Source of the DNA: Pararhizobium gei
GTDB lineage: Bacteria; Pseudomonadota; Alphaproteobacteria; Rhizobiales; Rhizobiaceae
DNA length: 64,000 nt
Direction of reading: 5' to 3'
Assembly (NCBI RefSeq): GCF_029223885.1
Contig: NZ_CP119409.1
Coordinates: forward strand, 150,001-214,000
Shown: positions 56,201 through 64,000 of the stretch, one piece after another
How positions within the stretch are numbered: position 1 is the stretch's first letter
Layout of the letters: each line of letters starts with the position of its first letter
Made by a program: the position numbers and the translations under genes
Notes under the pieces: model-generated
The model's input: the letters and a program-made list of their open reading frames with translations, nothing else
Told to the model about the DNA's origin: nothing
Database searches by the model: none

Positions 56201-57828
56201 TGCGGCAAACCGGCACGAAGTCGCTCATCAGCGGATTTATCGATCATCTTCAAGAAAGCGGCGTGGTTTCGCCCGAATCTGCGCTCCGGCTGTTTTCCGC
56301 CATGCGGTCGAGTTCTCTTCCCCTTGATGTCGTTGTCACAGAACTGGGTATTCTGACCGAGGAGGCGCTGGTCGAACGACTGAGTTTGCATTTCGGCATC
56401 GTGATGATGACGATGCCCGAGCCCTTCGTTTTGGATGCGGAATTCGAAACATTCGATCTCGACTTTGCGAAGGCGCAGGGCGCCATGCCGGTATCCGGCG
56501 AAGGCGACAAGATTGTCGTGGCGCTGGCCGATCCGACCGATGAGCCTCTTCTGGAGATGTTGCGGTACTATTTCGATCGGGAGGTGGAGTTTCGGATCGT
56601 CGCCCGAAAGCGTCTGCTGGCGGTGCTGGAGAGGATTTCTGCATCTGCTGACACGCTTCACGGGGTGGCGGATCAGGACGATTTTTTTCTTGAGCAGGAC
56701 GTCTCCCGTCTCAAGGACATTGCCCTCGAAGCCCCGATCATCAATCTGGTGGCAAGGATGGCTCAGAATGCCTTCGACATCGGCGCAACCGATATCCATA
56801 TCGAACCGCTGTCCGACCGGGTGCAAATCCGTTACAGGCGCGATGGCGTGCTGTCGCGCAGTGAAACTGTGCAGAAATCAATGCTGCCCGGCATCATTTC
56901 GCGCATCAAGATCCTGTCCGGCTTGAACATTGTGGAGCGCCGCCTTCCGCAGGACGGGAGAATGCGGCTGTCGATGCGTGGATCAGAGATAGATTTTCGC
57001 GTCTCGGTCGTTCCGAGCATGCACGGAGAAACGATCGTCCTGCGCATCTTGCGAAATCTCAATGTATCCACCGATCTGGCCACGCTGGGTTTCGATGAAA
57101 AAGCCTGCGGGACAATCGAAAAACTCGCATCGTCATCCCATGGCATCTTGATTGTCACAGGGCCGACGGGAAGCGGAAAAACCACAACGCTTTATTCTCT
57201 TGTCACCATGCTTCATCGGGAGGACGTGAAGATCTTCACGATCGAGGATCCGGTCGAATACCAACTGGATGGAATAACGCAGTTGCAGGTCAACCTCGCC
57301 ATATCGCTGGATTTCCCGCGCGCTTTGCGGTCCGTCCTGCGGCAGGACCCCGATATTATTCTGGTCGGCGAAATCCGGGATCGGGAAACGGCGCAGATCG
57401 CGATACAGGCCGCCTTGACCGGCCATCTTGTTTTGACGACCCTGCATACGAATTCCGCCGCGGGCGCGGTCACGCGATTGAGGGACATGGGCATAGAGGA
57501 ATATCTGATTGCATCCACGCTTCGCGGCGCGATAGCGCAGCGATTGGTCCGGTTGACGTGTTCCTCCTGCCATGGAAAACAGCCGCAGTCCTGCCGGCAA
57601 TGCAGAGGAACGGGTTACTCCGGGCGGACGGTCGTTTATGAAATTCTTGAAGGCGGGCCGGAAATTGAAGCTCTTCTCGAGAGCGGCGCTTCCGAACGGG
57701 ATATCCGGGCCCAAGCTGCGCGCTTCGGCATGACGGCGATGGAGGATTGTGCGGCGCGTCTTGTAGAGGCAGGTGTCACGTCCAGGGATGAAATGTCGCG
57801 CGTTCTCAACACTGTGGTGGATGGATGA
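56200..57828 (+). CDS. gspE: T2SS ATPase GspE
   Basis: 542 residues. N-terminal MshEN-like domain, Walker A GPTGSGKTT (321-329), Asp box TIEDPVEY (347-354), Walker B with IILVGEIRDRETAQ, His box TGHLVLTTLHTN. A tetracysteine zinc motif, Cys454/457 and Cys465/468, is present. It powers pseudopilus assembly. ATG overlaps the gspK stop by one base. Confidence 0.95.
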   Translation: MRQTGTKSLISGFIDHLQESGVVSPESALRLFSAMRSSSLPLDVVVTELGILTEEALVERLSLHFGIVMMTMPEPFVLDAEFETFDLDFAKAQGAMPVSGEGDKIVVALADPTDEPLLEMLRYYFDREVEFRIVARKRLLAVLERISASADTLHGVADQDDFFLEQDVSRLKDIALEAPIINLVARMAQNAFDIGATDIHIEPLSDRVQIRYRRDGVLSRSETVQKSMLPGIISRIKILSGLNIVERRLPQDGRMRLSMRGSEIDFRVSVVPSMHGETIVLRILRNLNVSTDLATLGFDEKACGTIEKLASSSHGILIVTGPTGSGKTTTLYSLVTMLHREDVKIFTIEDPVEYQLDGITQLQVNLAISLDFPRALRSVLRQDPDIILVGEIRDRETAQIAIQAALTGHLVLTTLHTNSAAGAVTRLRDMGIEEYLIASTLRGAIAQRLVRLTCSSCHGKQPQSCRQCRGTGYSGRTVVYEILEGGPEIEALLESGASERDIRAQAARFGMTAMEDCAARLVEAGVTSRDEMSRVLNTVVDG

Positions 57829-59024
57829 CGCTCTATCACTACGTCGCGCAGGGAGCCGACGGCCGCCGGTTCAAAGGAACTGTAGACGCCGCCAGTCGCG
57901 AGGCCGCCGCGCGCCTCGTCTCGAAAGGCGGTCAAAGGCTGCTGGATATTAGCGAGCACGGCCCGGCCGGCGGACATGTTTTCAAACGATTTTCCCTGTC
58001 CCGGCGGAACATGCTCGGTTTTCGCAGCCTTTTTTCGGAGTTGTCCATACTGCTGGAGGCTGGCTTCACCATCGATGCGGCCCTCAGGGCTTTGGCCGCA
58101 ACCAGGAAAAAGGGAGACATTGCCGCCGTCGTCGATGCCATGGCCGCCGGCAAGGCATTTTCAGAGGCGGCAAGAGGCCTCGCCGGAGCGGATGAGGCCT
58201 CTATTGCCCTGCTGATCAGCGGAGAACACAGTGGCCGCCTCAGCGAGGTCGTGTCCATTCTCTCAAGGATGTTCGAGGAGGACAGGAAGCGATCGTCGGA
58301 GGCCCTGGAAGCGCTCGTATATCCGGCGTTTCTCGTCGTCATGATGCTGGCCGCAACCGGAATCATCACATTTGCACTGGTGCCGGCAATCGATCCGGTG
58401 TTCGACGGCATGGATCAGAAGCGTCCTGCATCCATTGCGATGCTGGCATCACTGCGGCTCTTTCTCCTAGCCTATGGCTGGACACTCCTCGCCGGCTTAG
58501 TGACCGCTGCCGCGGCAATGATTGCTGCAGGGCGCACGGTTGCGGGAAGGCGGCAGCTGTCGGTCGCTGTGCTGAAAGTGCCGCTGTTCGGCTCGATCGT
58601 ATCGAGACGTGGATGCGCACGCTATCTCTATGTCCTGGGAATGCTGCTGGAGAACGGTGTCGGTGTGAAGCGGGCACTGGGTCTTGCCGCGAAAGCCTGT
58701 CCTGTTTCTGCTTATCGCGAGCGGTTGCTGGCCATTCAGGAAAGTGTCGGGGCCGGCGCGCCGCTTCGGACGGTTGCCCGGACATCGCGCCTGTTCGATG
58801 CCACGACCTTGTCCCTCATCGAAGTCGGCGATGAGGCGAACAGGCTTCCCGACGCCCTGAAACGCGCCGCCTTCCTGCTAGATTCCGGGACCGCCAGGGC
58901 TATTCAACGCATGCTGATGCTTCTGACGCCAACGGTCACGGTTGCCATGGGTCTTGCCATCGGTGGCATCGTTCTATCCCTGATGGACGCTTTGCTGAGC
59001 ATCAACGATATGGCGCTTCAATGA
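57825..59024 (+). CDS. gspF: T2SS inner-membrane platform protein GspF
   Basis: 399 residues with two repeated T2SSF cytoplasmic domains (about 65-170 and 265-370) and three TM segments (about 165-190, 215-240, 370-395). The N-terminal YHYVAQGADGRRFKGTVDAAS motif is family-typical. It overlaps gspE by four bases and gspH by four bases. Confidence 0.94.
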   Translation: MTLYHYVAQGADGRRFKGTVDAASREAAARLVSKGGQRLLDISEHGPAGGHVFKRFSLSRRNMLGFRSLFSELSILLEAGFTIDAALRALAATRKKGDIAAVVDAMAAGKAFSEAARGLAGADEASIALLISGEHSGRLSEVVSILSRMFEEDRKRSSEALEALVYPAFLVVMMLAATGIITFALVPAIDPVFDGMDQKRPASIAMLASLRLFLLAYGWTLLAGLVTAAAAMIAAGRTVAGRRQLSVAVLKVPLFGSIVSRRGCARYLYVLGMLLENGVGVKRALGLAAKACPVSAYRERLLAIQESVGAGAPLRTVARTSRLFDATTLSLIEVGDEANRLPDALKRAAFLLDSGTARAIQRMLMLLTPTVTVAMGLAIGGIVLSLMDALLSINDMALQ

Positions 59025-59497
59025 ACAGACGCGAAGCGGACAAGGATCGCGCTGCCGGGTTCACGCTGATCGAAATGCTCGTCGTCCTGACGATCGTTGC
59101 CTTGGTTGCCGGGATCTCGGCGCTCTCCTTGCGGGGAATGAGGGATAACAGGCCGCCTGTCGAGTTTGCCAGGGAGATTTACGCAAGCCTGACCGCGGCC
59201 CGGTATCGCGCCATGAATGCAGGGGAAAACCAGACGGTCGAAGTCGACGTGCCCGGAAAATCCTTCGCGATTCCCTTCGACAGGAGAAGGATAAGGCTTC
59301 CACCGTCTTGGACGCTGTCTGTTACAGTGGGACGTGCCAGGCTCGCGTCTGGCGATGCCGGCAAGATTGTCTTTCAGCCGGACGGGACGTCTTCAGGTGC
59401 CGACATAGAATTTCACTCTCCCAGCGGCGGGCAGGCCCTGGTTCGCGTCAACTGGCTCACGGGGCTTGTCGAGTATTCGGCCAATGGCAACAGATGA
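59021..59497 (+). CDS. gspH: Minor pseudopilin GspH
   Basis: 158 residues. Prepilin motif GFTLIEMLVVLTIVALVAG after a 14-residue basic leader, and the GspH-like segment FAREIYASLTAARYRAMNAGE. Joins the pseudopilus tip. Confidence 0.9.
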   Translation: MNRREADKDRAAGFTLIEMLVVLTIVALVAGISALSLRGMRDNRPPVEFAREIYASLTAARYRAMNAGENQTVEVDVPGKSFAIPFDRRRIRLPPSWTLSVTVGRARLASGDAGKIVFQPDGTSSGADIEFHSPSGGQALVRVNWLTGLVEYSANGNR

Positions 59498-59882
59498 CCA
59501 CGATGAAAGCGGCTTTACACTTCTCGAAGTGTTGATTGCCTTTGTCATTCTCTCCGCAGCCCTCGTGGCCGCACATCAATCGCTGTCTTCTTCATTTGGT
59601 GCTCTTGCCGCGGCAGAGTCGGCACGCAACGCTGCGTTGCTGGCAGAAGAGATCCTGGCGCGCAACGATATCACCCAACCTGAGCACGCGAAAAATGACG
59701 GCCGCGGAGAAAATGGATTGCGACCGACGGTTCGCGTCGAGCCGGTCAATCTCGGTGCAGCGTTCGGGGACGTGATCGTGGAAAGGCTGATCGTCGAAAT
59801 CGTCTCGGCCTCCGGCAAGTCTGCCGGGCGCTACGTGACTTTCCGGGTGGCGCCCGTCGCTGCGGTGCGCGATGACCGATAG
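59484..59882 (+). CDS. gspI: Minor pseudopilin GspI
   Basis: 132 residues from ATG 59484 (14-base overlap with gspH). Acidic 9-residue leader, then GFTLLEVLIAFVILSAALV. The rest matches GspI (ARNAALLAEEILARND). It nucleates the tip complex with GspJ and GspK. Confidence 0.9.
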   Translation: MATDDHDESGFTLLEVLIAFVILSAALVAAHQSLSSSFGALAAAESARNAALLAEEILARNDITQPEHAKNDGRGENGLRPTVRVEPVNLGAAFGDVIVERLIVEIVSASGKSAGRYVTFRVAPVAAVRDDR

Positions 59883-60537
59883 GAACCCACGCGTCAGATC
59901 GAGCCATGACAGGCGCCGGAGGGGGAAAATCGCCCGTAAAGCTTCGAGCCAGGCCGGCTTCACCTTGATCGAAATGCTGGTCGTGCTCGTTCTCACAGCC
60001 CTGATGTCGGCCATGATGCTCGGCACGATCAGGCAGATGCAGCACTGGCGGCACGTCGAGCAGCGGGCGCTCCGGCAGGCGGAACTCGACACCCTTGCCG
60101 ACTTCATGGCAGCGGAAATCGGCGGCGCGCTCAATCTCCCCTTGCTTCACAGGGGCGGCGAAGATCCGGTTTCCCTGGTTGGTTCCTCCGACAGAGTCAC
60201 ATTTGTCGCTGTTTTGAGGACGGGTTTTGACATTCGTCGCCTCGTGGAGGCCCAGTATAGCCTGAATGGGTCAGCAACGCCGCCTATAGTGAGCCGGCTT
60301 GTCTGGCAGCACAGGCCACCTGTCAATGACAGCATGTCAGCACAGGCGGAAGAATTATACCGTGGCGCGGAAACCATCCGCTTTCGTTATCTGGCCGGCA
60401 AGGAGGGCGAGCCCCGCGTTTGGCAGGATAGCTGGCGAGCATCCGGCCAGCTCCCGGTTGCTGTTCAGGTCGAGCTTCAGTCGAGAGTTGAAAGCGGACT
60501 GATTCTTGCGCGCCGCGTTGCCATTCTGGCCCAATGA
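59872..60537 (+). CDS. gspJ: Minor pseudopilin GspJ
   Basis: 221 residues. Long, very basic leader of about 28 residues before GFTLIEMLVVLVLTALMSAMML. GspJ-type C-terminal region (EELYRGAETIRFRYL, LPVAVQVELQS). Last gene of the operon; overlaps gspI by 11 bases. No clear terminator before the convergent TRAP gene. Confidence 0.9.
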   Translation: MTDRNPRVRSSHDRRRRGKIARKASSQAGFTLIEMLVVLVLTALMSAMMLGTIRQMQHWRHVEQRALRQAELDTLADFMAAEIGGALNLPLLHRGGEDPVSLVGSSDRVTFVAVLRTGFDIRRLVEAQYSLNGSATPPIVSRLVWQHRPPVNDSMSAQAEELYRGAETIRFRYLAGKEGEPRVWQDSWRASGQLPVAVQVELQSRVESGLILARRVAILAQ

Positions 60538-60653
60538 CAATTCGTGGAGGTTCGCGCTCTATCTGATGTCTCACGGTTTGGGACGGTGCCAAGCTGCCTT
60601 GTTCCCGAAAGCTCCTGTCGGGCGGATGACTTCCGCAATTTGTGCAGGGACGC

Positions 60654-61967
60654 TTACTGCACCGCTTGTGTTCCGTAGATCAGATCCGGAAGCCAGAGCG
60701 ACAGCTGCGGAAAGACGCTGAGCACGCCGAGCAGAAGCATCATCATGGCGAGATAGGGAACAACCTCGCGGGCATAGGCCATCATCGGCACGCGCATGAC
60801 CATGGAGGAGATGTACATCAGCCCGCCGACGGGCGGCGTGATGCCGGCAATGGTGAGGTTGGTGATGAAAATGATGCCGAAATGCACCCGGTCGATATGC
60901 ACCCCGTCTATGATCGGGATGAGCATCGGGGTGAGGATGATCAGCGCCGCCGATCCCTCGATCGCCGTGCCGATAATCAAAAGCATGACATTGATCAACA
61001 GCAGCATCATCAGCGGATTGCTTGTGGCACCGCCGAGCCAGCCGGACATGGCCTGCGGCACCTGTTCCCAGGCCAGATAAAAGCCGAAAGCCGCAGCAGC
61101 GCAGATCATCACCATCACGACCGCAGAGTCGCGTACGGCCTCCGCAAGCACCTCCGGAATCTGGCTAATGGTAAACTCCCGGTAGCCGAAGATCGCAACG
61201 AACAGGACATAGACCACCACGACCGCGCCGGCCTCCGTTGTCGTGAACAGGCCATAGCGCGTGCCGACGAAAATGACGACCGGGATTGACATGGCCCAGA
61301 GGCCGTCGACGAGGGCGCCGCGCATTTCCGCGCCGCTGGCGCGCTTGTCGCGCAGCGATTTGTAGCCGCGCTTCTTCGCGATGAAATGCGTGGTGATCAT
61401 CAAGCCGGTCGCAAGCACCAGGCCGGGCACGACGCCGGCGGCAAACAGGCGACCGATCGATGTTTCGGCCAGAAAGCCATAGACGATCAGCCCGATGGAG
61501 GGCGGAATAAGGCTCGTGATGATCGCTGCCGAAGACGTGATCACGGCGGCGAAGGCACGGCTATAGCCCCGCTCCGCCATCTGTATGCCCAGCGTCTTTG
61601 CGAGCATCGCCGCATCGGCATTGGCCGACGCCGTCAGTCCGCCGAGAAGCGTGGCGAGCACTGTGCACATCTGCGCCAAAGCGCCGGTCATATGGCCGAC
61701 CAGAACGTCTGCGAGATTGAGCAGACGACGGGTGATGCCCGACGCATTCATGATACAGCCAGCCAGCACGAACAGCGGCAGCGCGAGAAGCGAGACCGAC
61801 TGGCTTCCCTCCGCCATCTCCTGCGCAAAATTGGAGAGCGGGATCATGTCCATATTGAGAAAAAAGAAGGCAAGCGCCCCGATGGCCATCGCCCAAGTGA
61901 TCGGCGTCGATAGCAGGAACAGGACGACGATGACCAGGGATGGTCCGGCAAGATGGAGGAAACTCAT
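60654..61967 (-). CDS. dctM: TRAP transporter large permease (DctM)
   Basis: 437 residues from ATG 61967, inside an ATGA overlap with the small permease. About twelve TM helices; family motifs GLTASANADAAMLAKTLG, SSAAIITSLIPPSIGLIVYG and NLTIAGITPPVGGLMY are present. It imports an organic acid driven by the Na+ gradient together with DctQ and DctP. Confidence 0.95.
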   Translation of the reverse strand: MSFLHLAGPSLVIVVLFLLSTPITWAMAIGALAFFFLNMDMIPLSNFAQEMAEGSQSVSLLALPLFVLAGCIMNASGITRRLLNLADVLVGHMTGALAQMCTVLATLLGGLTASANADAAMLAKTLGIQMAERGYSRAFAAVITSSAAIITSLIPPSIGLIVYGFLAETSIGRLFAAGVVPGLVLATGLMITTHFIAKKRGYKSLRDKRASGAEMRGALVDGLWAMSIPVVIFVGTRYGLFTTTEAGAVVVVYVLFVAIFGYREFTISQIPEVLAEAVRDSAVVMVMICAAAAFGFYLAWEQVPQAMSGWLGGATSNPLMMLLLINVMLLIIGTAIEGSAALIILTPMLIPIIDGVHIDRVHFGIIFITNLTIAGITPPVGGLMYISSMVMRVPMMAYAREVVPYLAMMMLLLGVLSVFPQLSLWLPDLIYGTQAVQ

Positions 61968-62476
61968 ATGATCGAATCCACGGTGCGGTGCGTTCTCGGG
62001 CGCCAGGGCCTCTCGACGGCGAGATGCTGAAACAGCATGCCGGCCGACGCCAGCGCCAACGGCCCATAGGCGATGCTGCGCGAAAGATCGAGCGCGATGG
62101 TGTGCACATTGCGCGACGTCCAGGCCTGCCAGATGAAGAGTAGGGTCATCAGAACGAAGAACGCGGCGAGCAATACATAGTTGAACCAGCGAACCGCCTC
62201 CTGCCAGCGGTCCGGCAGGGCCGTCACCAGAACGTCGATCGCCGCATGGGTTCCGAGCCGCACGCCGGCAATCGCGCCGAAGAAGACCAGATAAGAAAAT
62301 GCAAGGATGGCGAGCTCGTAGGTCCAGGCGGCCGGCTGCGGAAAGATATAGCGGCTGACCACGCCCCACAGGATCGAGAAAACGATCACGATCAGGGCCG
62401 CGACACCGAGCGCTTCGTCCGCACGCCGAAGGCTGAGCAGCGGCGCACCCTGCGTATTGTCGTCAAGATTGTCCAT
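61964..62476 (-). CDS. dctQ: TRAP transporter small permease (DctQ)
   Basis: 170 residues, four TM helices. The family pattern WTYELAILAFSYLVFFGAIAGVRLGTH is clear. Lies between dctP and dctM with a four-base overlap to the latter. Confidence 0.93.
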   Translation of the reverse strand: MDNLDDNTQGAPLLSLRRADEALGVAALIVIVFSILWGVVSRYIFPQPAAWTYELAILAFSYLVFFGAIAGVRLGTHAAIDVLVTALPDRWQEAVRWFNYVLLAAFFVLMTLLFIWQAWTSRNVHTIALDLSRSIAYGPLALASAGMLFQHLAVERPWRPRTHRTVDSII

Positions 62477-62584
62477 GGGTCCACACTTCTTTGCGAAGCG
62501 GGCCGCCGGGACATCCCCGGCAGGCCCATTGGTTTTCCGAGGACGGTATTCCGTCCTACGAACGTGACACTGGCAGGACTGCCC

Positions 62585-63559
62585 TTACTTCATGGCGTCC
62601 TGAACGCGATCGAACATGCCGGGCGTCAGGTTGGGCACTTTGCCATAGGCCGCCTTGGATGCCTCGACGAAAGCGGGAACATCGACATCCGAGATGATCT
62701 CGACGCCGGCGTCGGACAGTTGCTTGGCATAGACGTCATCAGTTTCAAGCGTCATCTTCGTCAGGTCGACGGCGATCTTTTGCCCTTCTTCCGTCATGAC
62801 CTTCTGAAGGTCTTCCGGCAGGCTGTTGAAGAATGTCGCCGACGCGACCCAGGCGGTGAACATCACCTGATGGCCGGTCTTGGAGATGACCTTGCGGGTT
62901 TCGTTGAGCTTGGACCCGGCGATCGACCCGAATGGTCCCTCGGCCGCATCGACGACGCCGGTCTGCAGCGCGTTGTAGACGTCGCCCCACGGCAGTTCGG
63001 TCGGACGTGCGCCATAGGTGGCGAAAGTCGCCATCATGATCGGCGAGGACGGAACGCGTATTGTCACACCGGCCAGATCCGCCGGGGTTCGCACAGCCTT
63101 GTTGGAAATGATATGGCGATAGCCGAACAGGCCGTTCGGCATCAGGATCTTGATCCCCTTCGCCTCGAGCTTGCCCGACAGCTCCTTGTAGACGTCTGAC
63201 GCGAACAGCTTGTCGCTCGCCGCGATGCTCGGATAGACGTAAGGCCCTGCAAGAATGGACAGGTCGGGCTCGAACTGACCGAGCTGTCCGTAATCGGTAG
63301 CGCTGAGCAGGCTGGCGCCGCTCATCACCATCTCGTTGACCTTCTTCTGGGCGCCAAGCTGGTCGCCGGTCATCACCGTGATCGCAATCCGTCCGCCCGA
63401 GCGCTCGCCGACGCGGTCGGCGTAAAGCTTCATCGCCTTCACGATCGGCTCGTTGGGGTTAACCTGCGATGTCGAGAAACGCAGGCTGTATTCCTGCGCG
63501 TGAGCGACACCGCAAAACGACAATGCGGCTATGACGGATGCAAATATGACTGTCTTCAT
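62585..63559 (-). CDS. dctP: TRAP substrate-binding protein (DctP)
   Basis: 324 residues, Sec signal cleaved after residue 21 (GVAHA|QEYSL). The DctP core contains the carboxylate-binding Arg in LAGVTIRVPSSPIM and PTELPWGDVYNALQTGVVDAAEG. Next to an L-fuconate-dehydratase-like gene, so a sugar acid cargo (aldonate or uronate) is plausible. AGGGAGGGTC precedes the start. Confidence 0.94.
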   Translation of the reverse strand: MKTVIFASVIAALSFCGVAHAQEYSLRFSTSQVNPNEPIVKAMKLYADRVGERSGGRIAITVMTGDQLGAQKKVNEMVMSGASLLSATDYGQLGQFEPDLSILAGPYVYPSIAASDKLFASDVYKELSGKLEAKGIKILMPNGLFGYRHIISNKAVRTPADLAGVTIRVPSSPIMMATFATYGARPTELPWGDVYNALQTGVVDAAEGPFGSIAGSKLNETRKVISKTGHQVMFTAWVASATFFNSLPEDLQKVMTEEGQKIAVDLTKMTLETDDVYAKQLSDAGVEIISDVDVPAFVEASKAAYGKVPNLTPGMFDRVQDAMK

Positions 63560-63694
63560 GAGACCCTCCCTTGGCCCGAACTCCTCTTCGGGCGTAATTC
63601 ATATGCGAATAGATCAGTTATGGAAGAATGATTAGGGCAGGTCAAGTGATTATGTGAATTGGAACGCGTCCCATCCGGACCGAAAATCAGGCAC

Positions 63695-63730
63695 AAAAAA
63701 GCGGAGTTTCCTGATGATGAAAACTCCGCT
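63695..63730 (-). terminator. Intrinsic terminator after fuconate-dehydratase gene
   Basis: On the minus strand AGCGGAGTTTT and AAACTCCGCT pair around CATCATCAGG, followed by six T (the A run at 63695-63700). It ends the enolase gene ahead of dctP. Confidence 0.85.
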
Positions 63731-63757
63731 CATATATGAGAAATATCTAACCTGCGA

Positions 63758-64000
63758 TCAGCCTTTGAACGTATAGGCCGCAATCGATTCCGGCTTCATT
63801 TCGATCGAGAAGCCGGCCTTGGACGGCGGCATATAGGCCGCGTTCCGGATGACGCAGGGGTCGAGAAAGTGCTCGTGGAGGTGATCAACATATTCGATGA
63901 CGCGACCCGTCTTCGTGCCGGAAACGGCGACGTAGTCGATCATCGAGAGATGCTGGACATATTCGCACAGGCCGACCCCACCGGCATGCGGCCAGACCGG
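63758..64000 (-). CDS. L-fuconate dehydratase-like enolase, C-terminal end
   Basis: The frame is open to the window edge. The 80 visible residues (PHAGGVGLCEYVQHLSMIDYV..., DHLHEHFLDPCVIRNAAYMPP, GFSIEMKPESI) match the C-terminus of L-fuconate dehydratases of the mandelate-racemase branch. The PHAGGVGLCE segment carries the loop with an active-site acidic residue. The barrel and metal ligands lie outside the window. Confidence 0.88.
   Translation of the reverse strand, partial: PVWPHAGGVGLCEYVQHLSMIDYVAVSGTKTGRVIEYVDHLHEHFLDPCVIRNAAYMPPSKAGFSIEMKPESIAAYTFKG

Overview
The window comes from an alphaproteobacterium, most likely Rhizobiaceae (Rhizobium/Agrobacterium/Ensifer group). This rests on the order 23S - 5S - initiator tRNA-Met at the left end, a rhizobial-type GlpSTPQ(U)V polyol ABC transporter, EryA/EryC-like polyol enzymes and rhizobial-style LipA and EtfBA. 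Species cannot be fixed from the sequence alone. Most of the window is GC-rich; the block from about 4.3 to 15.5 kb is visibly poorer in GC.

Layout. (1) 1-3.2 kb: 3' part of a 23S rRNA gene, a spacer, 5S rRNA, a terminator, tRNA-fMet and a second terminator. (2) 3.1-15.5 kb: a probable acquired island beside the tRNA. It holds the C-terminal remnant of a large serine recombinase, a LysR regulator, a divergent trimethylamine-dehydrogenase-like flavoenzyme, an oligopeptide-type ABC transporter whose first permease is split by an IS630-family element, and a creatinase-like M24 hydrolase. (3) 15.6-17.3 kb: etfB-etfA, the electron acceptor for many flavin dehydrogenases.

(4) 17.5-49.7 kb: a 32-kb polyol/ketose catabolic supercluster. 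On the minus strand lie a GlpD/EryB-like dehydrogenase, a triosephosphate isomerase and a lipoyl synthase. Divergent from them are an FGGY (EryA-like) kinase, a glycerol-type ABC transporter with an asymmetric ATPase pair, a class II aldolase and a CbbY-like phosphatase. An RpiR regulator faces an operon encoding an acetoin-dehydrogenase-like E1alpha/E1beta, a transaldolase-family protein, a lipoyl-alpha/beta-hydrolase E2, an E3, a HAD phosphatase, an EryC-like isomerase and a second TIM. A LacI regulator with two perfect 18-bp operators controls a second ABC transporter of matching make-up, ending in a one-chain dihydroxyacetone kinase.

(5) 49.7-50.1 kb: possible transposase debris. (6) 50.1-60.5 kb: a compact type II secretion operon (D-O-G-L-M-N/C-K-E-F-H-I-J) with overlapping genes. 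(7) 60.6-64 kb: a TRAP transporter (minus strand) downstream of the 3' end of an L-fuconate-dehydratase-type enolase.

The best candidate for an undescribed system is region 4. My inference is that imported polyol is phosphorylated, oxidised and isomerised; ketose phosphates are split by aldolase or transaldolase-type chemistry; released dihydroxyacetone is re-phosphorylated; and a lipoyl-dependent acyloin-type dehydrogenase, served by its own lipoyl synthase, oxidises a C2-C4 ketol. The substrate and the role of the E1-E3 complex are unproven.
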